DNA from: Bacteroidota bacterium | GTDB lineage: Bacteria; Bacteroidota; Bacteroidia; Chitinophagales; Chitinophagaceae | NCBI GenBank assembly: GCA_016711825.1 | Contig: JADJSG010000007.1 | Span: 186,001-250,000, forward strand | DNA: 64,000 bases | Direction: 5' to 3' | Shown: piece by piece, positions 18,039-26,563 of the stretch | Numbering within the stretch: the first letter of the stretch is position 1 | Layout of the letters: each line of letters begins with the position of its first letter | Translations under genes and position numbers: made by a program | The notes under the pieces: generated by a model | What the model was told of the DNA's origin: nothing | Databases searched by the model: none | Seen by the model: only the letters and a program-made list of their open reading frames with translations

Positions 18039-18459
18039 GAGGTGTAAAATGTTTGATTCATCGTATGTAATTACCATGTGAAAATAATTAAACATTGATA
18101 TTTTTTATAATAATTTTAAATAAAAAGAATGGATTGCTCAAAAACTCTTTCTACAAACTTCCCTTGCTTTAAAAGTGTTTTTATGAAGTTTTTTTGTAAC
18201 CCTAAAAAACAATCACAATGCTGTATCGCTTCACAAATGTTTATTTGGAGCGTTTTCCGTGTTTTTTCTTCATTAAAAATATACCTGCTATGTCGCGAAC
18301 GCACACTTAGACCTTACTTATTCTCTAAAAATTTCTGTTTATCCCCTATTCATTCATTTCAATCTGACTTCCTTAGTATAATCTTCATCAATGGCAAATG
18401 AGGGTTATATTTGTTTTCTGGAATAAAGTATTCAGAATCCTCAACAAAACAATACATAA
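18039..18459. other. Intergenic region of 421 bp
   Basis: Open frames exist on both strands (plus 18129-18401; minus 18116-18304), but both are rich in Cys, Phe and Ser, lack homology I can recognise and have no promoter, so they are not called. The right end holds the -7 box for the YitT gene. Confidence 0.5.
18406..18413 (+). promoter_or_regulatory. -7 box of the YitT-family gene
   Basis: TATATTTG, perfect TAnnTTTG, with TTC in the -33 position (19-bp spacer); ends 46 bp before the ATG at 18460. Confidence 0.5.
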
Positions 18460-19425
18460 ATGGGCCCCTCATTAAAAAAAATATTCAGTAAAATGTTTTT
18501 GACTTTTAGTCGTAACAAAAGCAAGCCATCAGGCTATCAACGTGCAAAAGCATTTAGAGAATTCACCATAAATACCCGTCGACGAATAAAAGATACCGTA
18601 CTCATCTCTGCAGGTATTTTTTCTGCAGCGTTTGGGTTTAAAGGCTTTTTGCTTAGCAATCACTTCATTGATGGGGGGGCTACAGGCATGTCATTACTGA
18701 TTTCAGCTCTTACCGATATCCCCCTCTCCATACTCATTATTTGCATCAATATCCCATTTATGATATTAGCGTACAATATTATGGGACGCACTTTTGCCAT
18801 TAAAACAGCATTGGCTATTACAGGTTTAGCCATTTGCTTAGCGACAGTACAATTTCCTAATGTCACAAACGACAATTTATTAGTAGCCGTATTTGGTGGC
18901 TTTTTTTTAGGTGCGGGCATTGGGCTTGCTGTCAGAGGGGGTGCTGTGATTGATGGCACTGAAGTATTAGCCATCTACCTCAGTCGCAAGTTTGGAACTA
19001 CCATAGGGGATGTAGTTATCGTTATCAATGTACTTATTTTTTCTGCAGCCGCCTATTTCCTTTCTATTGAAACAGCTTTATACTCCATGATTACTTATTT
19101 ATCAGCTTCCAAAACGCTCGATTTCATCATAGAAGGTATTGAAGAGTATATTGGGGTGACTATAATTTCATCACATAGTAATGAATTGCGACATGCGATA
19201 ATCGATAATATGGGTCGTGGTGTAACCATTTACAGTGGCAAGGGAGGTTATGGCAAAAGTGGTCGTTCACGTGATATTGATATCCTTTACACGGTAGTAA
19301 CCCGTTTAGAAATCAATAAACTCAATACAGAATTAGAAAAAATTGATCCTCATGCTTTTGTGGTTATGAGTACCATTAAAGATACCAAAGGAGGGATGAT
19401 TAAAAAGAGACCCTTGAAACATTAA
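18460..19425 (+). CDS. YitT family membrane protein
   Basis: 321-aa protein of the YitT/DUF161 family, usually with five or six membrane segments and a C-terminal cytoplasmic DUF2179 domain. The basic N-terminus (about 45 residues) precedes the first segment DTVLISAGIFSAAFGFKGFL. The family signature F.DGGATGMSLL is at about 70-80 and a second Gly-rich repeat (GAGIGLAVRGGAVIDGTEVL) at about 150-170. The C-terminal DUF2179 domain shows RGVTIYSGKGGYGKSGR and DPHAFVVMSTIKDTKGG. Proposed roles for the family are transport, but no substrate is established. Monocistronic, with its own -7 box; the MTHFR gene follows with a separate promoter. Confidence 0.88.
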   Translation: MGPSLKKIFSKMFLTFSRNKSKPSGYQRAKAFREFTINTRRRIKDTVLISAGIFSAAFGFKGFLLSNHFIDGGATGMSLLISALTDIPLSILIICINIPFMILAYNIMGRTFAIKTALAITGLAICLATVQFPNVTNDNLLVAVFGGFFLGAGIGLAVRGGAVIDGTEVLAIYLSRKFGTTIGDVVIVINVLIFSAAAYFLSIETALYSMITYLSASKTLDFIIEGIEEYIGVTIISSHSNELRHAIIDNMGRGVTIYSGKGGYGKSGRSRDIDILYTVVTRLEINKLNTELEKIDPHAFVVMSTIKDTKGGMIKKRPLKH

Positions 19426-19467
19426 TCGATCAATCAAATCATATTAAACTATGGATGCCTTGTGATA

Positions 19468-19500
19468 TTTGGTTTTTGGGTATTCTATACTTTATATTTG
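19468..19500 (+). promoter_or_regulatory. Promoter of metF, leaderless geometry
   Basis: TTTG (19468-19471), 21-bp spacer, TATATTTG (19493-19500). Both elements match the Bacteroidota consensus perfectly. The box ends 8 bp before the ATG at 19509, so the RNA should start within a few bases of the start codon. Confidence 0.65.
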
Positions 19501-19508
19501 CATCACGT

Positions 19509-20465
19509 ATGAAAGTTACCCAACACATCAGTCAGGCTGCTGGCAAAACCCTTTTTTCTTTTGAAATACTCCCTCCTGTAAAAGGCAAGAGCATAGATTC
19601 CATTTTCAATGTATTAGACCCCCTGATGGAATTTAAACCTTCATTTATCAATGTTACTTATCATCGTTCTGAACAAATATTTAAGCGTAAAAGCGATGGA
19701 TCGTTCGACAGAATAGAAATACGCAAACGGCCTGGTACAGTAGGTATCTGTGCGGCCCTCATGAATCATTATAAGGTAGATGCAGTGCCACACTTAATCT
19801 GTGGTGGATTTTCAAACGATGAAACAGAAAATGCCTTAATTGATTTGAACTTTTTAGGCATCGACAATGTATTAGCTCTTCGTGGCGACCCACCCAAAAA
19901 TGAAAAATATTTCATACCCCATGCTGCTGGTCACAACTATGCCATTGATATGGTAAAGCAAATTGAAAACCTTAATAAAGGAGTCTATTTAGAAGACGAA
20001 ATCACCGAGGGTGTGAAAACCGACTTTTGTATTGGGGTAGCTGGGTATCCCGAAAAACATTATGAAAGCCCCAATCCTGACTTAGACTTAATGTTTTTGA
20101 AACATAAAATAGATGCAGGTGCCGATTATATTACCACCCAAATGTTTTTTGATAACCAAAAATATCATCAATTTGTAAAAAACTGTCGCGAATCAAAAAT
20201 TGATGTGCCAATCATACCGGGTATCAAACCTATCACTTCTAAAAAACAATTGTCGGGTATTCCTTCTATTTTTCATGTAGACATCCCTAACGATCTTGCC
20301 ATCGAAATGATGAAATGCAAGCATGAAAAAGATGCTGAATTAGTCGGTGAAGAATGGATGTTGATGCAAGTAAAAGATTTGATAAAATCGGGCGCCCCTG
20401 TTATTCATTTTTATACCTTAGGCAAACCGCACGTTGTATACAATGTCATGAAAAAAGTACTGTAA
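19509..20465 (+). CDS. metF: Methylenetetrahydrofolate reductase
   Basis: Reduces 5,10-methylene-THF to 5-methyl-THF using FAD, supplying methyl groups for methionine synthesis. 318 aa with a TIM-barrel layout. It opens with LFSFEILPP (the catalytic Glu lies in this motif), followed by FINVTYHRSE near residue 56, NVLALRGDPPKNEKY near 122, GADYITTQMFFDNQKYH near 198 and PIIPGIKPI near 232, all usual MTHFR signatures. The start at 19509 is chosen because the upstream in-frame ATG at 19455 would lie before the promoter found at 19468-19500. Convergent with tmk (27 bp between stops). Confidence 0.93.
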   Translation: MKVTQHISQAAGKTLFSFEILPPVKGKSIDSIFNVLDPLMEFKPSFINVTYHRSEQIFKRKSDGSFDRIEIRKRPGTVGICAALMNHYKVDAVPHLICGGFSNDETENALIDLNFLGIDNVLALRGDPPKNEKYFIPHAAGHNYAIDMVKQIENLNKGVYLEDEITEGVKTDFCIGVAGYPEKHYESPNPDLDLMFLKHKIDAGADYITTQMFFDNQKYHQFVKNCRESKIDVPIIPGIKPITSKKQLSGIPSIFHVDIPNDLAIEMMKCKHEKDAELVGEEWMLMQVKDLIKSGAPVIHFYTLGKPHVVYNVMKKVL

Positions 20466-20492
20466 ATTTAGTCGTTTATATCTTTTTTAAAT

Positions 20493-21119
20493 TTACAAAA
20501 CAGTCTTTACCACAGCCAGTATTTCTGTTGCAGTATCTGCTAAAGATAAATGACCCGGCACTTTGCAGATATGCTCTTGATGGTTTAATTTATCAAAGGC
20601 GCGTTGATAATTCATATACACTTTTTGCTGCATGTCAAGCGTTTCATAAAGCTCTGTATCAACCCGGTTTTGTTGTATACGTTGCATAGCCGTTTCGGGA
20701 TCAACATCTATAAAAACATTCAATGCAGGTTGTAACAATTCGGCACTTTTTTTATTGATTTCTATTACCCAATCCATATCAACATATACTGAATGGTAAG
20801 CATAGGATGAAAAGTAATAACGGTCGCAAAGTACTATAAATCCTTCTTGTAATTTTTTCAACAAGCCATCTTCAGCATTTAATATATGATGTAAACGATC
20901 TGCTGCAAATAAAGCGGCAATGGTCAGCTGATCTGCGGATTGCTTTCCTTTTAAAATATCTCTTATCAGGCTACCAATTTGATTATCAGTGGGCTCAAAC
21001 GTATTATATACTTTATAACCAGCTGCTTCTAATTGCTGTTTGAGCATCACTAATTGTGTACTTTTTCCACTGCCATCAATACCTTCAAATGCGATGAATC
21101 TACCTGTATGTTGCTCCAT
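20493..21119 (-). CDS. tmk: Thymidylate kinase
   Basis: Phosphorylates dTMP to dTDP. 208 aa, the usual size. P-loop FEGIDGSGKST at about 11-21; the dTMP-binding DRYYFSSYAYH follows near residue 98 and the nucleobase contact RQNRVDTELYE-like LID stretch near 148. The start codon ATG at 21119 leaves only 8 residues before the first strand, as expected. The plus-strand sequence CAATATTA just upstream could be a degenerate -7 box (TAATATTG), again very close to the start codon, but it has a mismatch. Confidence 0.93.
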   Translation of the reverse strand: MEQHTGRFIAFEGIDGSGKSTQLVMLKQQLEAAGYKVYNTFEPTDNQIGSLIRDILKGKQSADQLTIAALFAADRLHHILNAEDGLLKKLQEGFIVLCDRYYFSSYAYHSVYVDMDWVIEINKKSAELLQPALNVFIDVDPETAMQRIQQNRVDTELYETLDMQQKVYMNYQRAFDKLNHQEHICKVPGHLSLADTATEILAVVKTVL

Positions 21120-21190
21120 GCTACAATATTAAGTGTTTTTTTTAATTTTTTGAAAGCCTTACTGACCCTTATATATTCATGAATCAAGAT

Positions 21191-21198
21191 TATATTTG
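21191..21198 (+). promoter_or_regulatory. -7 box of the kinase-RapZ fusion gene, leaderless geometry
   Basis: TATATTTG, perfect TAnnTTTG, ending 4 bp before the ATG at 21203; TTA occupies the -33 position at 19-bp spacing. The predicted RNA start coincides with the start codon. Confidence 0.55.
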
Positions 21199-21202
21199 CC
21201 AC

Positions 21203-22633
21203 ATGCTGCACTCATTCATTGAAAATTATTTTGGCAAACAACATATTCACTCCATACATGCATTGGCCCAAGCAGGATCAAATAGAAAATATTATAGGGT
21301 GATACTCAATAATCAACAATCATATATCGCCTGCGAAAATGAAAACATCGCTGAAAACGAAACTTTTATCAATTTCACTTCATTTTTTTTAGCGAAAGGC
21401 ATTTCGGTTCCCAACATCATGCAAGTACATCCTGATAAAAAACATTATATTATGGAAGATCTGGGAAATACCTGTTTGCTAGATAGCGTGCTTTCCAATA
21501 AAGATGAAAACCAATTCATCCCATTGTATGAACAATCTTTGCTTGGATTAATAAAAATGCAATTGGAAGGTGGCAAAGGTATTGACTTTACACAATGCTA
21601 CGCAGCTAGTCAATTTGACAAAAACGCGGTACTGGCAGATCTAAATTATTTTAAATATTATTTTTTAGACTTGCATGACTTGGTTTATAACAAAACCCAG
21701 TTACAAACAGAATTTGACCATTTGGCCCACAATATCGCTTCCATTCCCAATGAGTATTTTATGTTTCGCGATTTTCAGGGACGCAATATCATGATCAAAG
21801 ACCATAAACCCTATTTTATTGATTATCAGGGTGGTATGCGTGGACCTTTACAATATGATGTAGCCTCATTATTATGGCAAGCCAAGGCTGCATTGCCTTT
21901 TGACCTAAAAGAATCACTATATCAATATTACAAAAAACAATTAAGTGCACAATTCGTCATGGACGAAAAAACATTTGACCAACAATACTACAGTGTACTA
22001 CTGATTCGATTATTACAAGTATTGGGGGCATATGGTTTGCGTGGTATTATAGAACAACGAAACCATTTTATTAGCAGTATCCCTTATGGATTGCAAAATA
22101 TTGAAGAATGGATTACCCATTATGCTACAGCCATTGATTCATATCCCACACTGCAGGGCATTCTCAAGCAATTGTGTAATGAATCGATGAAAAAAAAATA
22201 CCCCATGGCAAAATCATTAAACAATAAGACCTTAAAAGTGTTAGTGCAAAGTTTCTCATACAAAAAAGGCATTCCTGCTGATGAAAGTGGCAATGGAGGT
22301 GGTTTTATGTTTGATTGCAGAGGCATTCTGAATCCAGGGAGATTTGAAGCTTATAAAAAACTCACTGGTAGAGATCAACCCGTTATTGATTTTTTAGAAA
22401 ATAATACACAGATGCCCACATTTATTCATTATGCTAAAAAGATGGTAGCCATCTCTGTTGAAGATTATATGGAAAGGGGTTTTGAACATCTGCAAATAAG
22501 CTTTGGATGCACAGGTGGTCAACATCGATCAGTCTATTGCACAGATGCCATGGCAAAAATGCTCCGTGAACAATACGGTGTAGAAGTACATGTTAAGCAT
22601 CTGATTCAGGATGAAAAAAATTGGATCAATTAA
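21203..22633 (+). CDS. AmgK-like sugar phosphotransferase fused to RapZ C-terminal domain
   Basis: 476-aa two-domain cytoplasmic protein. Residues about 1-320 are an aminoglycoside-phosphotransferase-like kinase: nucleotide-binding strand SNRKYYRVIL, catalytic loop FRDFQGRNIMI (HRD-like Asp, with Phe-Arg-Asp) and metal-binding FIDYQGGMRGP. This resembles AmgK, which phosphorylates cell-wall amino sugars. Residues about 335-476 match the RapZ C-terminal domain (FMFDCRGILNPGR and SFGCTGGQHRSVY), which in enterobacterial RapZ senses glucosamine-6-phosphate and binds RNA; the RapZ N-terminal ATPase is absent. The start is 21203 because the earlier ATG (21179) lies upstream of the -7 box. A link to cell-wall sugar sensing is inference. 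Confidence 0.85.
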   Translation: MLHSFIENYFGKQHIHSIHALAQAGSNRKYYRVILNNQQSYIACENENIAENETFINFTSFFLAKGISVPNIMQVHPDKKHYIMEDLGNTCLLDSVLSNKDENQFIPLYEQSLLGLIKMQLEGGKGIDFTQCYAASQFDKNAVLADLNYFKYYFLDLHDLVYNKTQLQTEFDHLAHNIASIPNEYFMFRDFQGRNIMIKDHKPYFIDYQGGMRGPLQYDVASLLWQAKAALPFDLKESLYQYYKKQLSAQFVMDEKTFDQQYYSVLLIRLLQVLGAYGLRGIIEQRNHFISSIPYGLQNIEEWITHYATAIDSYPTLQGILKQLCNESMKKKYPMAKSLNNKTLKVLVQSFSYKKGIPADESGNGGGFMFDCRGILNPGRFEAYKKLTGRDQPVIDFLENNTQMPTFIHYAKKMVAISVEDYMERGFEHLQISFGCTGGQHRSVYCTDAMAKMLREQYGVEVHVKHLIQDEKNWIN

Positions 22634-22691
22634 AGTTCAACATTGAATATTGGCATAGCGATTCCAAGCAATAAATCTTCTTAATATTACC

Positions 22692-23393
22692 TTACAAATC
22701 GCCTAATAAGGGTCTCAATAATATATCTTCAACCACAGCTTGAGGCGACAACTGACCAATACTCCATATCATCTCTGCAATATCAGTTGCTTTCATAATT
22801 CTGTCTGCTTCTACCGCACTCCCACTCCATGAATCACTCATCGTAGCACCCGGGCTGATAGAAGTTACTTTGATGCCAAAGGGTTTTAATTCTTCTCTTA
22901 AATTTTTTGAAAATCCAAGTAAGGCAAATTTACTGATACTATAAGCCCCACCATTGGGGTATGCATTGTGTGAGGCCACCGAACAAATATTAAATATATG
23001 AGCAGCCTTTTGTTGCTTCATAAGAGGTAATAAACTGCGTGTTAAGTAATAGGGACCATAAAGGTTGGTTTCTATGAGCTTTTCCAGTAAGCCATCAGCT
23101 TCATGCGCTATTTCACCGGGTAAAAAAATACCTGCGTTGTTAATCAACACATCAATCTTTTTAAATTCTTTCATCACATCAGTTGCAAAGTCAATCACTT
23201 CTTTTTTGACAGACAGATCGACCACACTGTAAAAAATTTTTACCATATTATTGATGGCTTCCAGTTCTTTAGCCGTTTCATCTAAATGCGCCTTATTGCG
23301 AGCACAAATAAATACATTGCAACCTTCTTCTACATATTTTTCAGCAATCGCTCTACCGATGCCTTTACTTCCACCTGTAATCACAATATTCAT
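22692..23393 (-). CDS. SDR family NAD(P)-dependent oxidoreductase
   Basis: 233-aa classical short-chain dehydrogenase/reductase. Cofactor motif TGGSKGIGRAIAEKY at about 6-20, NNAGIF near 87, catalytic Ser in ICSVAS near 138 and the YSISK Tyr-Lys pair near 151-155, followed by SPGAT. The C-terminus (VEDILLRPLLGDL) resembles YdfG/SerDH-like SDRs. The substrate cannot be told. Single gene between convergent and divergent neighbours, with a promoter at 23413-23444. Confidence 0.88.
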   Translation of the reverse strand: MNIVITGGSKGIGRAIAEKYVEEGCNVFICARNKAHLDETAKELEAINNMVKIFYSVVDLSVKKEVIDFATDVMKEFKKIDVLINNAGIFLPGEIAHEADGLLEKLIETNLYGPYYLTRSLLPLMKQQKAAHIFNICSVASHNAYPNGGAYSISKFALLGFSKNLREELKPFGIKVTSISPGATMSDSWSGSAVEADRIMKATDIAEMIWSIGQLSPQAVVEDILLRPLLGDL

Positions 23394-23412
23394 ATCTTAA
23401 GTTATTTAAATA

Positions 23413-23444
23413 CAAAGTAATGCAATAAAATATACATTTAGCAA
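23413..23444 (-). promoter_or_regulatory. Promoter of the SDR gene
   Basis: Minus strand: TTG (plus 23442-23444), 21-bp spacer, TTACTTTG (plus 23413-23420; one mismatch to TAnnTTTG). The box ends 19 bp before the ATG. Confidence 0.5.
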
Positions 23445-23476
23445 AAAAATACAACCATTCTAATATGAATCAATTG

Positions 23477-23484
23477 TAGATTTG
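23477..23484 (+). promoter_or_regulatory. -7 box of surE
   Basis: TAGATTTG, perfect TAnnTTTG, 21 bp before the GTG at 23506. A possible TTG start at 23482 lies inside the box and is therefore excluded. Confidence 0.5.
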
Positions 23485-23505
23485 CACATCCAAAAAACAG
23501 AATTC

Positions 23506-24291
23506 GTGAGTAAGAAAAAATCTACCGCTACAAAGTCCGATAAACCAGTCATTCTCATTACCAATGACGATGGTGTTACCGCCCCAGGCATTGCAGCCTT
23601 AATAGAAGTCGCTAAACAATTTGGCCGAGTGGTGGTAGTGGCACCTGATGCACCCCAATCAGGTATGGGACATGCCATCACCATAGGTAAACCATTGCGT
23701 TTGCATCCAGTGCATCTTTTTGGCGATGTTGAGGCCTATCAATGCAGTGGTACGCCTGTTGACTGTGTAAAATTAGCTGTAGACAAAGTTTTACATAAAA
23801 AACCTGACTTTTGTTTTAGCGGTATCAATCATGGGTCAAACAGTTCAATCAATATTATTTATTCAGGAACTATGAGTGCTGCCATGGAAGCTTCAATTGA
23901 AAATATTCCCGCCATTGGCTTTTCGTACCTTGATTATAGTTTTGATGCTGATTTTTCCTTATCACAACAAGTGGCCAGCGAAACCATCCATGCCATGATA
24001 CAAGGCAAAATACCCCAACACGGTTTATATAATGTGAATATCCCCAACATATCATTAAAAAAATATAAAGGCATAAAAATATGTAGACAAGCCAAAGCCA
24101 AATGGAAAGAAAGTTTTGTAGAACGACTCGATCCACATGGTAAAAAATATTTTTGGTTGACAGGTGAATTTCAAAATCAAGACAAAGGAAAAGATACGGA
24201 TGAGTGGGCATTAAATAATAACTTCGCTTCTGTAGTGCCTGTACAATATGACTTAACAGATTATGAACTTTTTAAATCAATCAAACTGTAA
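23506..24291 (+). CDS. surE: 5'/3'-nucleotidase SurE
   Basis: Metal-dependent nucleoside-monophosphate phosphatase. 261 aa from the GTG at 23506. The metal-binding start ILITNDDGVTAPGI is at about 16-29, VVAPDAPQSGMGHAIT near 49, SGTPVDCVKLA near 86 and FSGINHGSNSSINIIYSGTM near 106-125, all standard for SurE. The first 14 residues are a basic Ser/Lys/Thr-rich extension seen in Bacteroidota relatives. The start codon was set by the -7 box at 23477-23484. The ABC transporter genes begin 38 bp downstream and may be cotranscribed. Confidence 0.93.
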   Translation: MSKKKSTATKSDKPVILITNDDGVTAPGIAALIEVAKQFGRVVVVAPDAPQSGMGHAITIGKPLRLHPVHLFGDVEAYQCSGTPVDCVKLAVDKVLHKKPDFCFSGINHGSNSSINIIYSGTMSAAMEASIENIPAIGFSYLDYSFDADFSLSQQVASETIHAMIQGKIPQHGLYNVNIPNISLKKYKGIKICRQAKAKWKESFVERLDPHGKKYFWLTGEFQNQDKGKDTDEWALNNNFASVVPVQYDLTDYELFKSIKL

Positions 24292-24329
24292 GCAAGGCCA
24301 AGCAATAAACGAACTTGCACTGAAAGAAT

Positions 24330-25064
24330 ATGCTTTGCGTAAATAATCTATATAAAAAATATAAGAATGCTGAAACGCCTTCTGTCAATGACTTAAGTTT
24401 TACTTTCGAAAAAGGGAAAATCATAGGTTTGCTGGGCCCTAATGGTGCGGGTAAAACAACCACCATTTCAATATTGTGTGGCCTCATCAACCAGTTTGAA
24501 GGCGATGTAAAAGTATTAGGTTATGACATTCGTACACAAGCCAACATCATCAGGGGTATAGTGAGTGTGGTGCCCCAACAAATAGCACTTTATCCCACCC
24601 TTTCTTGTTATGAAAACTTACTTTATTATGGAAAACTTTATAATATTAATGCATCAAAATTAAAAGAAACTATTCATCAATATCTGGATGATTTTGGACT
24701 CAAGGATCATTTGCACAAACAAATTAAACATTATTCAGGCGGAATGAAAAGACGAGCCAATATCATTGCATCATTACTGAATCACCCTCACTTATTGATA
24801 TTAGACGAACCCACTGCTGGCGTGGATGTGCACTCAAGAAGTATGATTTTGCATTTTTTAAAACAATACAATGCTGCTGGCAATTCAGTGATTTACACTT
24901 CTCATTTGCTTGAAGAAGCAGAAACGATTTGTGATGAAGTGTTGATTATTGATAATGGAAAAAAAATTGTACAAGGTTCTCCAGAGGCACTCATTACGCA
25001 ATACCAAACCAATAACCTTGAAAATGTATTTATTAAACTGACAGGCAATCAGGTAAGAGATTAA
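24330..25064 (+). CDS. ABC transporter ATP-binding protein (ABC-2 type exporter)
   Basis: 244-aa nucleotide-binding subunit. Walker A GPNGAGKT at 36-43, Q-loop VPQQIAL near 90, signature HYSGGMKRRAN near 136, Walker B LLILDEPTAGVD near 157-168 and the switch His in YTSHLLEEAE near 192. The family is the CcmA/NodI/DrrA-like exporters. The permease gene follows after 9 bp, so the two form one transporter. Substrate unknown (drug, lipid or polysaccharide are usual). Confidence 0.92.
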   Translation: MLCVNNLYKKYKNAETPSVNDLSFTFEKGKIIGLLGPNGAGKTTTISILCGLINQFEGDVKVLGYDIRTQANIIRGIVSVVPQQIALYPTLSCYENLLYYGKLYNINASKLKETIHQYLDDFGLKDHLHKQIKHYSGGMKRRANIIASLLNHPHLLILDEPTAGVDVHSRSMILHFLKQYNAAGNSVIYTSHLLEEAETICDEVLIIDNGKKIVQGSPEALITQYQTNNLENVFIKLTGNQVRD

Positions 25065-25073
25065 AACAAAACC

Positions 25074-26354
25074 TTGAAAAGAATATTAGCGACCTATATA
25101 AAAGAATGGCATTTGATGCGTAGAGATCTGGGAGGATTTGCTTTGCTATTTTTAATGCCCATTTTACTGATTATCATTATGGCTTTGGTGCAGGATGGCC
25201 CCTTTAAAGACTATAAAGACCGAAAATTCGAAACCCTATTTCTCAATCTTGATCAGGGTAAAGTAGCCGCTTCGATTAAAAAAAGTTTGATCGCATCAGA
25301 GCAATTTACCATTATTGAAACCCTCAATGGCAAGTCTTTGGAAGAAGCACATGTAGTAAAAGCCATACAAGCGGGTAAATACCAATTTGCCATTATTATG
25401 AAAAAAGGCATCAGTGCCGAAATCGTCAACAGTGGGAATATAATTGCCAATCAAATAGGTAAAAAAATTGGTATCAACGCCCAATTACCTCACAGAGAAA
25501 GTAGAGATAGTATAGCTATTGAATTGATGTTTGACCCTGTAAGCAAGCCTGCCATGAAAATTGCGATTACCAATGCGGTAGAACGATTTATGCAAAAGGT
25601 ACAATCCGAAATTGTCCTTGACAGAATAGCTAGTTTAAGTCCCAATACTGAGAAGGACACCAGTTTCGATTTTGAAAAAATATTGCACCAGGTTGGGGTA
25701 AAAGAAGTATCGTCACAACCCAAAAATGAAATGCAAAGTAAAATGAATTCTGTGCAACACAATGTGCCCGCATGGGCCATATTTGGGATGTTTTTTATGA
25801 TTATCATCATTTCTGAGAGCATTATCAACGAGCGCTTGAGTGGCAGCTGGACGAGAATCAAGCTTATTCCTGGTAATTTTTCACACATTTTAATGGGCAA
25901 ATTGATGTTTTTTGTGCTCTTAGGAATTGTCCAGTTTTATCTCATGTTGCTGGTAGGTGTATATGTTATGCCCCTTATTGGTCTCGATGCTTTGCAATTA
26001 AGCGATTCACCCTTGTTATTATTTATTTTGGTCAGCAGTATATCATGTTGTGCCACAGCCTATGGTATACTTATAGGCATTTTATTTAATTCGAGTAATC
26101 AGGCCTTGCCTGTTGCTGCAATATCAGTAGTTATTTTATCTGCCATCGGTGGTGTTTGGGTACCCATTGAGGTATTGCCAAATGTTTTAAAAAGCATTTC
26201 ATTAATTTCACCTATGCGTTGGGGGTTAGAAGGTATCAACAATGTATTGTTGCGTCAATGTAGTTTTACAGATATTATAAAGCCTTGTGTCGTGCTTTTA
26301 AGTGGAAGTGCCATTACCTTATCCCTGGCTTGGTTGATTGAAAAAAAGAAGTAG
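25074..26354 (+). CDS. ABC-2 type permease
   Basis: 426-aa membrane subunit partner of the preceding ATPase. N-terminal segment GFALLFLMPILLIIIMALVQ at about 23-42, then a 200-residue extracytoplasmic domain (NbsA/YhgE-like periplasmic insert of ABC-2 permeases). Five more segments lie between about 240 and 426, including the characteristic GGVWVPIEVLPNVLKSISLI-like re-entrant stretch near 360. The start codon is TTG, 9 bp after the ATPase stop, fitting translational coupling. Confidence 0.9.
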   Translation: MKRILATYIKEWHLMRRDLGGFALLFLMPILLIIIMALVQDGPFKDYKDRKFETLFLNLDQGKVAASIKKSLIASEQFTIIETLNGKSLEEAHVVKAIQAGKYQFAIIMKKGISAEIVNSGNIIANQIGKKIGINAQLPHRESRDSIAIELMFDPVSKPAMKIAITNAVERFMQKVQSEIVLDRIASLSPNTEKDTSFDFEKILHQVGVKEVSSQPKNEMQSKMNSVQHNVPAWAIFGMFFMIIIISESIINERLSGSWTRIKLIPGNFSHILMGKLMFFVLLGIVQFYLMLLVGVYVMPLIGLDALQLSDSPLLLFILVSSISCCATAYGILIGILFNSSNQALPVAAISVVILSAIGGVWVPIEVLPNVLKSISLISPMRWGLEGINNVLLRQCSFTDIIKPCVVLLSGSAITLSLAWLIEKKK

Positions 26355-26563
26355 TCGTAACGAACAGATTTAGGATTAATACTTAGGGTAAATGATACCA
26401 AACATACATTAAAGACAGACCATTTGTTATCAGCTAAAATGCCATATGTGAAGGCCTTATACCGAAATTTTTTAGTCTACCTATTAAATATATTTTGTAT
26501 TCGTTGGTCGCCAACAATGAATGATAAAACATACTAAAAACTTATAGTTCAATCATAACCTGA

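Noticed and set aside
18116..18401. Overlapping 62- and 90-codon frames on opposite strands
   Set aside because: Neither shows family motifs or codon use like the neighbours; Cys/Phe/Ser-rich translation suggests non-coding DNA or a decayed remnant that cannot be identified.
19455..19508. Upstream ATG extending MetF by 18 residues
   Set aside because: The extension would be encoded upstream of and across the promoter TTTG-N21-TATATTTG, and it lacks conservation with the MTHFR start LFSFEILPP.
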